Assembly: GCA_964489705.1 (NCBI GenBank)
Contig: CAZAZQ010000019.1
Span: 1-45,853, forward strand
Reading direction: 5' to 3'
Source: CAZAZQ01 sp964489705
Lineage (GTDB): Bacteria; Zixibacteria; MSB-5A5; GN15; FEB-12
Length of the DNA stretch: 45,853 nucleotides
The translations under genes and the position numbers were made by a program. Shown here piece after piece: positions 1-9,501 of the stretch (its first letter is position 1; each line of letters begins with the position of its first letter). The notes under the pieces are model-generated. The model was given only the letters and a program-made list of their open reading frames with translations. It made no database searches and was not told the origin of the DNA.

Positions 1-347
1 TTTTGAAACCGCAATGCTCTATACAATGCTCTACGATACACTCTGGATTGACCTACTTGTTTGAGGGGATAGACAGTCTTGTTCTTCGTTGTATGTGGCA
101 ACATGAAACATGATATGAAAGCCTAAAAGTGATTATGTATCAAAAACATAATACAAAAAAGTGCCTTTGTTGTCAAGATAGAATGTCTGACCTAATAAGG
201 GACTTCACTCTATTATAGTACCCTAACTTTGTGAATAAAGTAGCAAAGAAATACGAATCGCAACGAAAAAGCAGACCGTTCCTCCAATAAAAGCAATTTT
301 ATTTCAATAAGTTACAAAAAAGCACCAAAAAAACGCAAAAAAAGAGG
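1..347. other. AT-rich 5' flank without a supported gene
   Basis: No complete gene is visible in this stretch. Frame 2 stays open from the window edge to a TGA at 62-64, reading ...MLYTMLYDTLWIDLLV, which could be the tail of a gene starting outside the window, but 20 codons prove little. A 10-base unit, CAATGCTCTA, is repeated at 12-21 and 24-33, which makes the short reading partly repetitive. The rest is AT-rich spacer leading to the ATP synthase promoter. Confidence 0.4.
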
Positions 348-375
348 TTGACAGAAAATTACCTATTAATATATT
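348..375 (+). promoter_or_regulatory. sigma70-type promoter of the ATP synthase operon
   Basis: TTGACA at 348-353 and TATATT at 370-375 are separated by 16 bases. The site lies 27 bases before the ATG of the first operon gene, with an AT-rich region upstream. It is the only good promoter-like pair ahead of the whole locus. Confidence 0.65.
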
Positions 376-401
376 CCCACAAAAATTGAAAGCAGGTTGT
401 G

Positions 402-680
402 ATGAGTATCCTAAATCCCAAACGGAAACAAAAACCGGAAAGGGATTTACGACAAGCCAGCCTGCTGGTATCGGTTCCGGCGATACTGTTCGCCGCCCCG
501 TTGGTCGGTTTTCTCATCGGCTACTGGGCGGATAAAAAGTTGGGAACAGCCCCGTATTTGACCGGGGCGGGAGCGTTGTTAGGAGTTGCGGCGGCTGGAA
601 TAGAAATATACCAGCTGATTAAGAAAGCATCGGCAATAGATAAAGAAAAAGACAAAGATGACACAAAACCTGGGTCTTGA
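402..680 (+). CDS. atpZ: AtpZ/AtpI-family small membrane protein
   Basis: A protein of 92 residues with a basic N-terminus, two hydrophobic segments (about residues 22-42 and 50-72) and a charged lysine/aspartate-rich tail. The GFLIGYWADKKLGT stretch is typical of the AtpZ family, small proteins encoded at the head of many atp operons. The family is thought to help Fo assembly or carry Mg2+/Ca2+, which is family knowledge rather than something seen here. I place the start at ATG 402, five bases after AGCAGG, rather than at the in-frame GTG 399, which would sit too close to that site. The gene overlaps the next by 23 bases, implying translational coupling. Confidence 0.85.
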   Translation: MSILNPKRKQKPERDLRQASLLVSVPAILFAAPLVGFLIGYWADKKLGTAPYLTGAGALLGVAAAGIEIYQLIKKASAIDKEKDKDDTKPGS

Positions 681-1074
681 CTTTATACAACGAACCATCC
701 GTACCACCGGAATTGTTCTGTTGGTCATCCTTCTTCCCTGCCTGTACTATTTCGGAGTTTTTCCGGCGCTGGCGGTATTTTTCGGCGGCGTGTGGGGAAT
801 GATTAACCTGCTTTTTTTGTCTGCGTTGGTCCGCGCCGCTATTCGTCCCGATGCCGTTGATAAAATGCAGGTGGCGGGTCTGGCGCTGATAAAATTCCCT
901 CTGCTGTATCTCTCCGGCTACTTCCTGCTGAAAGTCAAACAGTTTGAACCCCTTCACCTGCTAATCGGTTTTTCCATCCTTTTTGCCGTCATTGTCTTGA
1001 AAGTTATCTCCCGCGCGCTTTTGGGGCTTGACCACGTACCTCGGAAAGATGAACACACTGTGGAGGCACTTTGA
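658..1074 (+). CDS. atpI: ATP synthase subunit I-like membrane protein
   Basis: A protein of 138 residues with about four hydrophobic segments (near 18-35, 38-58, 72-92 and 98-118). Size, topology and position between atpZ and atpB match the ATP synthase subunit I family, a poorly conserved group linked to c-ring assembly. The sequence itself has no catalytic motif. Its start lies inside the end of atpZ and its TGA stop shares a base with the atpB ATG, so the first three genes are translationally chained. The exact family name is less certain than the operon role. Confidence 0.75.
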   Translation: MTQNLGLDFIQRTIRTTGIVLLVILLPCLYYFGVFPALAVFFGGVWGMINLLFLSALVRAAIRPDAVDKMQVAGLALIKFPLLYLSGYFLLKVKQFEPLHLLIGFSILFAVIVLKVISRALLGLDHVPRKDEHTVEAL

Positions 1075-1937
1075 TGTTTTTATACTACGCTCACATCATC
1101 AGTGTTGCACTCATAAAATATCTCCCCTACATTCTGACCACCACCGGCGGTGAGCACGGCGAACATGCCGCCGGAGGACACGGCGGCGGACATGCGGACG
1201 GAACCCATCTACCGAACCTCATCACCCAATTCTTCTCCGGCTCGGAATTTCTCGAAGCGTGGGAAAACGTGATCTTTGCCTTCATTGTGGCGATTATTTT
1301 TATCATTTGCGCTCTTATCGTTTACCGACGGCGGGAAATGGTGCCCGGCAAGTTCCAGAACTTCATGGAAATGCTCGTCGAAGGGATGTACAACTTTTTC
1401 TATTCTATCTTAGGGAAAGAAGCAAAGAAATATACCCCGTTCCTGGGGACGTTGTTTTTCTACATTCTTGCCATGAACTGGATGGGGCTCGTCCCGTGGG
1501 GGCACGCATCCTCAACAAGTCTGACCATCACCGGTTCGTTGGCGATTATCGTTTTTCTGTACGCTCAATACACCGGCATCCGTTATCTGGGCATCTTGGG
1601 CTATTTACATCACATTGCGGGCAGTCCACGCGACGTAATCAGTTGGTGTATGGTACCATTGATGTTCCCTCTGCACATTATCGGGGAGCTTGCCAAACCG
1701 TTCAGCTTGGCTCTCCGTCTTTTTGGAAATATAACCGGCGAAGATACGCTGATTGCGGTCTTCGTCACCCTGGGTATCAGCCTCATGGCGATGTTCCTTC
1801 CGTCCTCTCCCATCGGTATTCCTTTTCAAGTTCCGTTCTACTTCCTCGGCTTGTTGCTTTCCACTATCCAGGCACTCGTCTTCGCCTTGCTTTCGACCAT
1901 TTACATCTTACTGATGCTTCCCCATGAGGAACACTGA
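1074..1937 (+). CDS. atpB: F1Fo ATP synthase subunit a
   Basis: Subunit a forms the proton half-channels of Fo against the c-ring. The essential arginine is R215 in the motif SLALRLFGNITGED, and the C-terminal helices with the usual glutamine (STIQALVFALL) are present. Length is 287 residues from ATG 1074, which follows GGAGG (1062-1066) by seven bases; an upstream in-frame TTG at 1071 is less likely. The N-terminus is unusual: a hydrophobic, signal-like segment (about 1-22) is followed by a glycine/histidine-rich stretch with histidines at 28, 31, 36, 40 and 45. From family topology that stretch should face the periplasm and might bind metal. Confidence 0.95.
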   Translation: MFLYYAHIISVALIKYLPYILTTTGGEHGEHAAGGHGGGHADGTHLPNLITQFFSGSEFLEAWENVIFAFIVAIIFIICALIVYRRREMVPGKFQNFMEMLVEGMYNFFYSILGKEAKKYTPFLGTLFFYILAMNWMGLVPWGHASSTSLTITGSLAIIVFLYAQYTGIRYLGILGYLHHIAGSPRDVISWCMVPLMFPLHIIGELAKPFSLALRLFGNITGEDTLIAVFVTLGISLMAMFLPSSPIGIPFQVPFYFLGLLLSTIQALVFALLSTIYILLMLPHEEH

Positions 1938-1994
1938 GGAAACAAATGAAGAAAGAAGATAGAACACATACCACGAAGTCCTAAGGAGGATACA

Positions 1995-2228
1995 ATGGAT
2001 TATCAGACAGCATTAGGTTTAGCGGCACCGTTAGCGGTCGCTTTGGCAGCCATCGGCTCTGGTTTGGGTATCGGTCGGGCGGTCGGTTCGGCAATGGAAG
2101 CGATGGGGCGTCAGCCCGAAGCGGCCGGCAAAATCCAAACCGCGATGATTATCGGTGCGGCGTTTATCGAAGCACTCACCATTTATGTCTTCATCGTGTT
2201 CATTATGGCCAGCGGTAAAATCGGTTAA
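1995..2228 (+). CDS. atpE: F1Fo ATP synthase subunit c
   Basis: A 77-residue hairpin of two membrane helices joined by the polar loop R39-Q40-P41. The ion-carrying carboxylate is E59 in AAFIEALTIY. The helix-1 glutamine that marks sodium-binding c-rings is absent, because the equivalent position is leucine in GSGLGIGRA. Proton coupling is therefore the likelier reading, though this is inference. The gene has the best Shine-Dalgarno sequence of the operon (AAGGAGGA, 1983-1990), which fits the need for many c copies per enzyme. Confidence 0.95.
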   Translation: MDYQTALGLAAPLAVALAAIGSGLGIGRAVGSAMEAMGRQPEAAGKIQTAMIIGAAFIEALTIYVFIVFIMASGKIG

Positions 2229-2301
2229 CAGTGGCGGCTGCTCTCATTCCGCTCCAACACAGGCGGCATGAGGCGCACGCCAACAAAGGCATGGTGGCGT
2301 A

Positions 2302-2784
2302 ATGGAATTTGTTTGGCAACAAGCACTCACTCATGCGGTCGGTTTCCTCATCACGGTGTGGATTCTGAAGCGGTTTGCATGGGGTCCTCTGCTCTCCCTC
2401 TTAGAGGAACGTCGTAACAAAATCGCCGCAGAATTCAAGCACATTGAAGAGGAAAAAGAAAAAGTCAACCAGTTGACGGCGGAGTATGAAAACAAACTCA
2501 AAGAAATCGATGCGGAACGCCGTGCCAAGCTGGTCGAAGCGGTCAACGAAGGCAAGAAGATAGCCGAAGAAATCAAGCTTGCCGCTCGCGAAGAAGCGCG
2601 GGAAATCACCAAAAAGGCGAAAGCCGATCTTGCCCGCGAAGTCGACAAAGCGAAAGTCCAACTGAAGGACGAAATGATCGCGATCACGATGGCCGCAGTG
2701 GAGAAAATCATCAACGAGAAGTTAGACGACAAGAAACATCGAGAGCTCATCGGCAGCTTCATCGAGAACGTGGAGAAAGCGTAG
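2302..2784 (+). CDS. atpF: F1Fo ATP synthase subunit b
   Basis: The 160-residue peripheral stalk protein has one N-terminal membrane helix (about 8-24, HAVGFLITVWILKRFAWGPL) followed by a long charged helix rich in E, K, R and A that should dimerise as a coiled coil. The order (after atpE, before atpH) is canonical. The Shine-Dalgarno sequence is weak (GGTGGCG just before the ATG). The stop is seven bases ahead of atpH. Nothing suggests a second b-type subunit. Confidence 0.93.
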   Translation: MEFVWQQALTHAVGFLITVWILKRFAWGPLLSLLEERRNKIAAEFKHIEEEKEKVNQLTAEYENKLKEIDAERRAKLVEAVNEGKKIAEEIKLAAREEAREITKKAKADLAREVDKAKVQLKDEMIAITMAAVEKIINEKLDDKKHRELIGSFIENVEKA

Positions 2785-2791
2785 CGGACAG

Positions 2792-3340
2792 ATGTTACGA
2801 CAAGAAGTAGCTTCAAAGTATGCTCACGCCCTCTTTCTGGCAACCAAAGAAAAAGGGCTGATTGACACCGCGTACAAGCAGTTCAACGACCTGGAAGCGT
2901 ATCTGGAGAAAGATCCGACCTTATTGAACTTTCTCAACGCCCCACAGGTATTGGATGAGCACAAATACGCGCTGGTCAACAAAGTTTTCCTCAATCGGAT
3001 GGAACGCCTCTTTGTGGAACTACTGATTGTCTTGATTAAGAAGCATCGCATCGCTTTCCTTCACGAAATCATCGATGAATTCACTCGCTTGGTGGAAACC
3101 GAAAAAGGTATCGGGCGCGCCACGGTGATTACCGCCGTTCCCTTGTCCGACCACGAAAAACAGGCCCTCACTTCCAATCTGGCAAAGAAAACCGGCTTGA
3201 AAATCCATCTCGAAGAAAAAATCGATCAACGCATTCTCGGCGGTTTGGTCGTCAAGCTGCATGACGAAGTTCTCGATGATTCGGTTCGTCGGCGTTTGGA
3301 CACGCTGAAAGAGCAATTGGCGAAAATAAAGGTGGTGTGA
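2792..3340 (+). CDS. atpH: F1Fo ATP synthase subunit delta
   Basis: A 182-residue OSCP/delta family protein joining the peripheral stalk to the top of F1. It begins with the typical helical domain (ASKYAHALFLATKEKG) and ends with the conserved segment IDQRILGGLVVKLHDEVLDDS, the delta signature, followed by RRLDTLKEQL. Length is normal for the family. A 152-base gap with no visible gene separates it from atpA, longer than the other gaps in the locus. Confidence 0.94.
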   Translation: MLRQEVASKYAHALFLATKEKGLIDTAYKQFNDLEAYLEKDPTLLNFLNAPQVLDEHKYALVNKVFLNRMERLFVELLIVLIKKHRIAFLHEIIDEFTRLVETEKGIGRATVITAVPLSDHEKQALTSNLAKKTGLKIHLEEKIDQRILGGLVVKLHDEVLDDSVRRRLDTLKEQLAKIKVV

Positions 3341-3492
3341 CGCTCTCGTTGGTGTAGGTGTTGAGTATTTAGATGCGGTGACGTTTCAAACCGCCGGAGG
3401 GCGGAAAGAGAGGAACGCTACCGAAAAGAAAAACGACGGAAAGACGTCTGAGACATGAAAAAAATAATTGTCATAAATCCAGGAGTTCGGTA

Positions 3493-5004
3493 ATGGGTCT
3501 CAACCCGGAAGAAGTCTCTTCAGTTATAAAACAGGAGCTTGAGAAATACGAAACCAAGCTCGAAATGGAGTCGGTGGGGACGGTCCTCCAAGTGGGGGAC
3601 GGTATCGCCCGCATTTGGGGGTTGGAAGATGCTCAGATGTCCGAACTGCTCCAGTTCCCCGGCGACATCATTGGGATAGTTCTCAACCTCGAAGAAGATA
3701 ATGTCGGTGCCGCCATTTTCGGTCCCGACACGGAAATTAAAGAAGGCGATACCGTCCGTCGGACGGGCAAAGTTGCTCAGGTTCCCGTCGGCGAAGCTTT
3801 GCTGGGACGGGTGGTGAACCCGCTCGGACAGCCGCTCGACGGCAAAGGACCTATCGTCACCGACACCTACCGTGTCATCGAAAGCCGTGCTCCCGGTGTG
3901 GTCGAACGGCAACCGGTGAAAGAACCGCTGCAGACCGGTTTGAAAGCTATCGACTCCATGATTCCTATCGGACGCGGCCAGCGGGAGTTGGTCATCGGTG
4001 ACCGGCAGACGGGAAAAACGGCGCTGGTGATTGACACCATCATCAACCAAAAAGACACCGATGTAAAATGTATTTACGTCGCCATCGGGCAGAAATCCTC
4101 GACGGTGGCGCAAGTGGTGGAAACGCTCCGGAAGTACGGCGCAATGGAATACACCACCGTGGTCGCCGCCAGTGCCACCGACCCGGCGCCGATGCAATAC
4201 ATCGCCCCCTACGCCGGGTGCGCTATGGGCGAGTATTTCCGTGACAACGGGCAACACGCTCTGTGTGTATACGACGACTTATCCAAGCAAGCTCAAGCGT
4301 ACCGCCAATTGTCCCTCTTGCTCCGGCGCCCGCCGGGACGTGAGGCGTACCCGGGCGATATTTTCTACTGCCACTCACGGTTGCTAGAGCGGGCGGCGAA
4401 GCTCTCCGACGAAAAAGGCGGCGGTTCCTTGACGGCGCTCCCGATTATCGAAACGCAAGCCGGTGACGTTTCCGCATACATTCCGACCAACGTTATATCC
4501 ATCACCGACGGGCAAATCTTCCTCGAATCCGACTTGTTCTTCGCCGGGGTCCGCCCCGCCATCAACGTCGGTATTTCGGTTTCCCGGGTCGGCGGAAACG
4601 CTCAAACGAAGATGATGAAACAAGTCGCCGGTTCGTTGAAGCTCGATTTGGCGCAGTTCCGGGAATTGGAAGCCTTTACCCAGTTTGGCTCCGACCTTGA
4701 CGAAGCCACTTTGAAACAGCTCAACCGCGGTCAAAAGATGGTCGAGCTGCTCAAGCAGGGGCAATATGTCCCCATGCCGGTGGCACGGCAGGTCATGATA
4801 ATCTGGACCGGCACGAACGGTTACTTGGACGACATTCCGACCGAAGCGATTGCCAAATTTGAAAAAGAATTCCTCGACTTCTGTGAGAAGAAATACCCCG
4901 ACATCGAACACACCCTTGCTTCGGAATTGAAGATATCCGACGAGATAAACAACAGGCTGAAAGCTGCCACCGAAGAATTCAAGACGCAGTTCAAGCCTGA
5001 GTAA
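3493..5004 (+). CDS. atpA: F1Fo ATP synthase subunit alpha
   Basis: The 503-residue alpha subunit carries the non-catalytic nucleotide sites of F1. It has the N-terminal beta-barrel, the P-loop GDRQTGKT at 169-176, and the segment containing the arginine finger (ISVSRVGGNAQTKMMK, about 360-375). Length is standard. ATG 3493 is chosen because AGGAG (3481-3485) lies seven bases upstream. The next gene is not atpG but an outer-membrane protein gene starting 31 bases after the stop, an insertion into the usual alpha-gamma-beta-epsilon order. Confidence 0.97.
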   Translation: MGLNPEEVSSVIKQELEKYETKLEMESVGTVLQVGDGIARIWGLEDAQMSELLQFPGDIIGIVLNLEEDNVGAAIFGPDTEIKEGDTVRRTGKVAQVPVGEALLGRVVNPLGQPLDGKGPIVTDTYRVIESRAPGVVERQPVKEPLQTGLKAIDSMIPIGRGQRELVIGDRQTGKTALVIDTIINQKDTDVKCIYVAIGQKSSTVAQVVETLRKYGAMEYTTVVAASATDPAPMQYIAPYAGCAMGEYFRDNGQHALCVYDDLSKQAQAYRQLSLLLRRPPGREAYPGDIFYCHSRLLERAAKLSDEKGGGSLTALPIIETQAGDVSAYIPTNVISITDGQIFLESDLFFAGVRPAINVGISVSRVGGNAQTKMMKQVAGSLKLDLAQFRELEAFTQFGSDLDEATLKQLNRGQKMVELLKQGQYVPMPVARQVMIIWTGTNGYLDDIPTEAIAKFEKEFLDFCEKKYPDIEHTLASELKISDEINNRLKAATEEFKTQFKPE

Positions 5005-5035
5005 GGAGTAACGGCGGTAAAGAGAGGAACATGTA

Positions 5036-5659
5036 ATGAAATACAAAGCGATAACTTTCGGTACACTTGTTTTCCTCGTGCTGTTCATGGCTTTTCCCAG
5101 TCATGCCGGGTCATCTTTTGGCATCAAGGGCGGGCTTGCTTCGGCAAACTTAACCGGAAAGGATATCGATAGTGTGAAGGCGAAGCTCGGTTATACCGGT
5201 GGTATCGCTCTCACCCTCGGCGGCAATGCCATCTGCCTCCAACCGGAAGCGCTCTATGTTCAAAAAGGTGCCAAATACGATTTCATGGGAGAAGACATCG
5301 AATTCAAGCTTGATTATATAGAAATACCGATTCTCCTCAGATTGAATTTGTCTCAAGGTACTTCTACTCCCTATATCTACGGCGGTCCGGCTTTTGCATT
5401 CAATATCAGTGCGAAAGTCAGCGGCACCGACAGCAACGGAGAAACCGTTGAAGAAGATATAAAAGACTACGTCAAAGACAAAGACCTCGGGGTAGTCTTC
5501 GGTGGGGGTATTGATTTCGGACAGTTTACCCTCGAAGCCCGCTACACAATGGGGCTGCAAACGATTGACCAATCTCAAGACAATGAAGAAGAGGAGGAAG
5601 TCAAAAACGCCACGATTTCCGTTTTGGTAGGATTTTCGTTCCCAATGGGGAGTAAGTAA
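5036..5659 (+). CDS. outer-membrane beta-barrel protein (PorT-like)
   Basis: This 207-residue protein has a cleavable signal peptide (MKYKAITFGT...FPSHA, cut near residue 23). Alternating polar/hydrophobic strands follow, of the small outer-membrane barrel type known as the PorT-like or OMP_b-brl family: SSFGIKGGLASANL, YIEIPILLRLNL, YIYGGPAFAFNIS and LEARYTMGLQTI. It ends in a strand and the residues GSK. Acidic loops are visible, for example an EEEEE run near residue 188. It lies between atpA and atpG on the same strand, with a GAGAGGAAC site before ATG 5036, so it should be co-transcribed with the ATP synthase. No functional link to the enzyme can be read from the sequence. Confidence 0.8.
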   Translation: MKYKAITFGTLVFLVLFMAFPSHAGSSFGIKGGLASANLTGKDIDSVKAKLGYTGGIALTLGGNAICLQPEALYVQKGAKYDFMGEDIEFKLDYIEIPILLRLNLSQGTSTPYIYGGPAFAFNISAKVSGTDSNGETVEEDIKDYVKDKDLGVVFGGGIDFGQFTLEARYTMGLQTIDQSQDNEEEEEVKNATISVLVGFSFPMGSK

Positions 5660-5717
5660 AAAAACGATTATGCAGAAAGCAACCCGAGTGTAAAGGAGCA
5701 AAGGAAAGACAACGCCT

Positions 5718-6584
5718 ATGGCGACTCTTCGAGAAGTAAAAAAGAGAATTAAATCGGTCAAGTCGACCAAGCGTATCACCAACGCAATGGAAATGGTGGC
5801 GGCGGCGAAACTCCGCCGGGCGCAACAGCGCGTCGAACAGGCGCGGCCGTATGCGGAGAAAATGGAAGAGATGCTCCGACACCTTGCCGCCGGGTCGACG
5901 GAAGAAATTGTCCACCCCTTCTTCGAAGAACGACCCATCAAAAAGAAGACGCTGGTGGTCTTTACGGCTGACCGAGGGTTGTGCGGTTCTTACAATTCCA
6001 ACATCATCCGCCAAGCTACCCACTGGATAGAAGACCACAAGGATATCGAGATTGAATTGGTGCTGATGGGGAAAAAGGCGCAAGATTTCTTCCAGCGTCG
6101 CCCCTACCCTATCGTCGGCTTCTACGGTCATTGGGGAGGCGTGTTGGACTACGACAAAGCGCGCGAGGCGGTATCGTTTCTCACCAAGCGTTTCACCGAC
6201 GGAGAGACCGACCAAATAGATTTGCTCTACACTCGCTTTCTTTCGATGGTAAAATATCAGGTGACGCTCGATCGGTACCTGCCGGTAGAACCTCCCCAAG
6301 TCGCCGAAGAACATTCCGTGAGTAAAGACTATATTTTCGAGCCGTCTCCGGATAAAATCTACGCCTCTCTGATGCCGAGTTACGCTACGACGAAAATGGT
6401 CACTGCCTTAGTCGAGTCGTTCGCCAGCGAACACGGCAGCCGGATGATTGCGATGAATGCGGCGACGAAAAACGCCGGAGAAATGATTGATTCCTTGACC
6501 TTGCAATTCAACAAAGCCCGTCAAGCGCAGATTACCAAGGAGTTGCTGGAAGTGGTGGCGGGCGCGGAAGCGTTGAAAGGGTAA
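5718..6584 (+). CDS. atpG: F1Fo ATP synthase subunit gamma
   Basis: The 288-residue rotor shaft subunit begins MATLREVKKRIKSVKSTKRI, the conserved N-terminal helix. It ends with the matching C-terminal helix containing AMNAATKNAGEMIDSLTLQF and NKARQAQITKELLEVVAGAEAL. Both helices form the coiled coil inside the alpha3beta3 ring. Length is normal. An AAGGAAAG site lies about eight bases before the ATG. Its separation from atpA by a barrel gene is the only oddity. Confidence 0.96.
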   Translation: MATLREVKKRIKSVKSTKRITNAMEMVAAAKLRRAQQRVEQARPYAEKMEEMLRHLAAGSTEEIVHPFFEERPIKKKTLVVFTADRGLCGSYNSNIIRQATHWIEDHKDIEIELVLMGKKAQDFFQRRPYPIVGFYGHWGGVLDYDKAREAVSFLTKRFTDGETDQIDLLYTRFLSMVKYQVTLDRYLPVEPPQVAEEHSVSKDYIFEPSPDKIYASLMPSYATTKMVTALVESFASEHGSRMIAMNAATKNAGEMIDSLTLQFNKARQAQITKELLEVVAGAEALKG

Positions 6585-6644
6585 ACGGGTGCGCACACAA
6601 AAACGAAAAAAAGTGTTTTGTCAATAAATTGGAGAATGTGATAC

Positions 6645-8051
<1,407 letters not shown>

Positions 8052-8057
8052 GAGGCT

Positions 8058-8468
8058 ATGTTTCGATTATCAATAGTCACACCGGAAAAGGTATACTACG
8101 AAGGCGAAGTCAGGTCGCTGGTGGTGCCCGGCACGGAAGGGTATCTGGGGGTGCTTTCCCATCATGCCCCGTTGATTACGGCATTGAAACCGGGCAAAAT
8201 CGAGTTCCGGGACGCCGACGACAACATCAATATCTTTGCCGTATCGGGCGGGTTTCTCGAAGTGTCGAACAACCAAGCCACTTTGCTGGCGGATGCGGTG
8301 GAAGCGGCTGACGAAATCGACATCGAGCGGGCGCAAGCGGCGTATGACCGGGAGAAAAACCGCCTGATTTCCGCCGGTAAAGGCGAAACCGACATCGACC
8401 TTCCCACCGTCCGAGCCGCCATGGAGCGCGCCGCCAACAGGATAAAGGTATACAAGGAAACGCATTAG
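8058..8468 (+). CDS. atpC: F1Fo ATP synthase subunit epsilon
   Basis: A 136-residue protein with the N-terminal beta-sandwich (LSIVTPEKVYYEGEVRSLVVPG and GYLGVLSHHAPLITAL) and a C-terminal helical pair (about 88-133, ERAQAAYDREKNRL and AAMERAANRIKVY). Epsilon caps the rotor and can inhibit ATP hydrolysis through its C-terminal helices, which are full length here. It is the last gene of the operon and is followed within 40 bases by a hairpin terminator. Confidence 0.95.
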   Translation: MFRLSIVTPEKVYYEGEVRSLVVPGTEGYLGVLSHHAPLITALKPGKIEFRDADDNINIFAVSGGFLEVSNNQATLLADAVEAADEIDIERAQAAYDREKNRLISAGKGETDIDLPTVRAAMERAANRIKVYKETH

Positions 8469-8502
8469 GCTGTTTTCTTGACATAACGTGCACAGAAACA
8501 TG

Positions 8503-8532
8503 AAAGTGGGGTTTTACACCCCACTTTTCTTT
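8503..8532 (+). terminator. intrinsic terminator after atpC
   Basis: AAAGTGGGG (8503-8511) pairs perfectly with CCCCACTTT (8519-8527) around a 7-base loop, and the 3' side runs into TCTTT. It sits 35 bases after the atpC stop. From here to the yceD start (about 190 bases) I see no gene. Confidence 0.8.
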
Positions 8533-8694
8533 GCAGGAAGGCGTATTGTCCTCCTCCGTCAGCGGACAAGGAGAACGTAACCTAAGCGGAACTTGTTGTA
8601 ATTCAACCGCTTTCCCGTCAAGCATAAAAAATCGTCTCTTTGACCGAAGGGTATGATTGCCGGAAATTCCGTCAAATGAAAACATGTTTTCTCC

Positions 8695-8719
8695 TTGACT
8701 TTTTTTTAACCATTATATA
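8695..8719 (+). promoter_or_regulatory. candidate promoter of the yceD-fab cluster
   Basis: TTGACT at 8695-8700 is followed by a T-rich spacer and TATATA at 8714-8719, only 13 bases later, so the -35 match may be fortuitous. The -10-like box lies six bases before ATG 8726 and no Shine-Dalgarno sequence is visible. Transcription would then begin at or next to the start codon, suggesting a leaderless message. Confidence 0.4.
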
Positions 8720-8725
8720 CCATCA

Positions 8726-9250
8726 ATGGCTATGATAGTGGACTTGCGGGATCTTGACAGTTTTCCCGCTCATGTATTCCTCACAAGTGGTGCAGGTGAT
8801 ATTGTCCCTGACTACGAGGGAATACATGCGGTTAAACAGGTTGACTGCAACCTCGATATCCAGAAGTCCGGCGATGAGTATTATTGCCGGGGCGATATCA
8901 CGGCGACGGTCAACCTGGAGTGCGCCCGCTGTTTGGCGGCGTTTGACGCCGTAGTGAAAAGCAAAATTGATTTTATCATTTGCTCGGAGAGCGGGTATAA
9001 AACACGGGTGCGGGAAGCACTCGATGACGAAGACTATGTCTTCTTTCAAGGGGTAGAGCTGACAGCCGACATCAGCGAGATTGTCCGGCAGATGATTATT
9101 CTCGCGGTCGGGATGAAGCCGCTCTGCTCTGAAGATTGTAAAGGGTTATGCCCCCGATGCGGGGTCAATTTGAACGAAGAAACGTGTTCGTGTCAAAGAA
9201 CTCGGATTGACCCGCGGTGGCATGGTTTGGAAAAACTTCGAAATGGTTAA
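8726..9250 (+). CDS. yceD: YceD/DUF177 family protein
   Basis: A 174-residue member of the YceD (DUF177) family, linked to accumulation of 23S rRNA and nearly always encoded next to rpmF. The N-terminal part is acidic and unremarkable. The central LECARCLAAFDAVVKSKIDF stretch and the C-terminal cysteine cluster (C-S-E-D-C, then C-P-R-C-G and C-S-C, about residues 133-155) are the family hallmarks and suggest a metal site. It starts a tight cluster with rpmF 25 bases downstream. Start choice: ATG 8726 or 8732, both without a ribosome-binding site, which fits a leaderless transcript. Confidence 0.9.
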   Translation: MAMIVDLRDLDSFPAHVFLTSGAGDIVPDYEGIHAVKQVDCNLDIQKSGDEYYCRGDITATVNLECARCLAAFDAVVKSKIDFIICSESGYKTRVREALDDEDYVFFQGVELTADISEIVRQMIILAVGMKPLCSEDCKGLCPRCGVNLNEETCSCQRTRIDPRWHGLEKLRNG

Positions 9251-9275
9251 CGATTAAAGAATAAAGGAAACACAG

Positions 9276-9458
9276 ATGCCACTTCCAAAAAGGCGACATT
9301 CTCACACCAGAGGACGCAAGCGTCGAACCCATTGGAAAATAACAGCCCCCAATGTCATTGAATGTCCTCACTGCCATCAGCCCAAGTTGCCGCACCATGT
9401 ATGCACTCATTGCGGCTACTACAAGGGTCGCCAAATCATCACGCCGACGGAGGCTTGA
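9276..9458 (+). CDS. rpmF: 50S ribosomal protein L32
   Basis: A 60-residue basic protein beginning MPLPKRRHSHTRGRKRRTHW, the universal L32 start. Four cysteines (C30, C33, C43, C46) form a zinc ribbon, so this is the zinc-binding (C+) form rather than a zinc-free paralogue. An AAAGGAAAC site precedes ATG 9276. The yceD-rpmF-plsX order is conserved across many bacteria and ties ribosome synthesis to lipid synthesis. Confidence 0.97.
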   Translation: MPLPKRRHSHTRGRKRRTHWKITAPNVIECPHCHQPKLPHHVCTHCGYYKGRQIITPTEA

Positions 9459-9501
9459 TTCAGTAACTCGATTACGGAGAAGCTGACAGCGTTTTTGGAT
9501 A

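Noticed and set aside
2..64. Tail of an upstream gene at the window edge
   Set aside because: Only 20 codons, partly made from a 12-base repeated unit, with no independent support.
3520..4257. Long open frame on the minus strand across atpA
   Set aside because: It is the complement of a strongly conserved gene, has no ribosome-binding site or domain, and arises from codon bias. The same applies to the frames opposite atpD, fabD and other core genes.
8533..8694. Minus-strand frame between atpC and yceD
   Set aside because: It crosses the terminator and antisense of atpC, has low-complexity residues and no start signals; treated as spacer.
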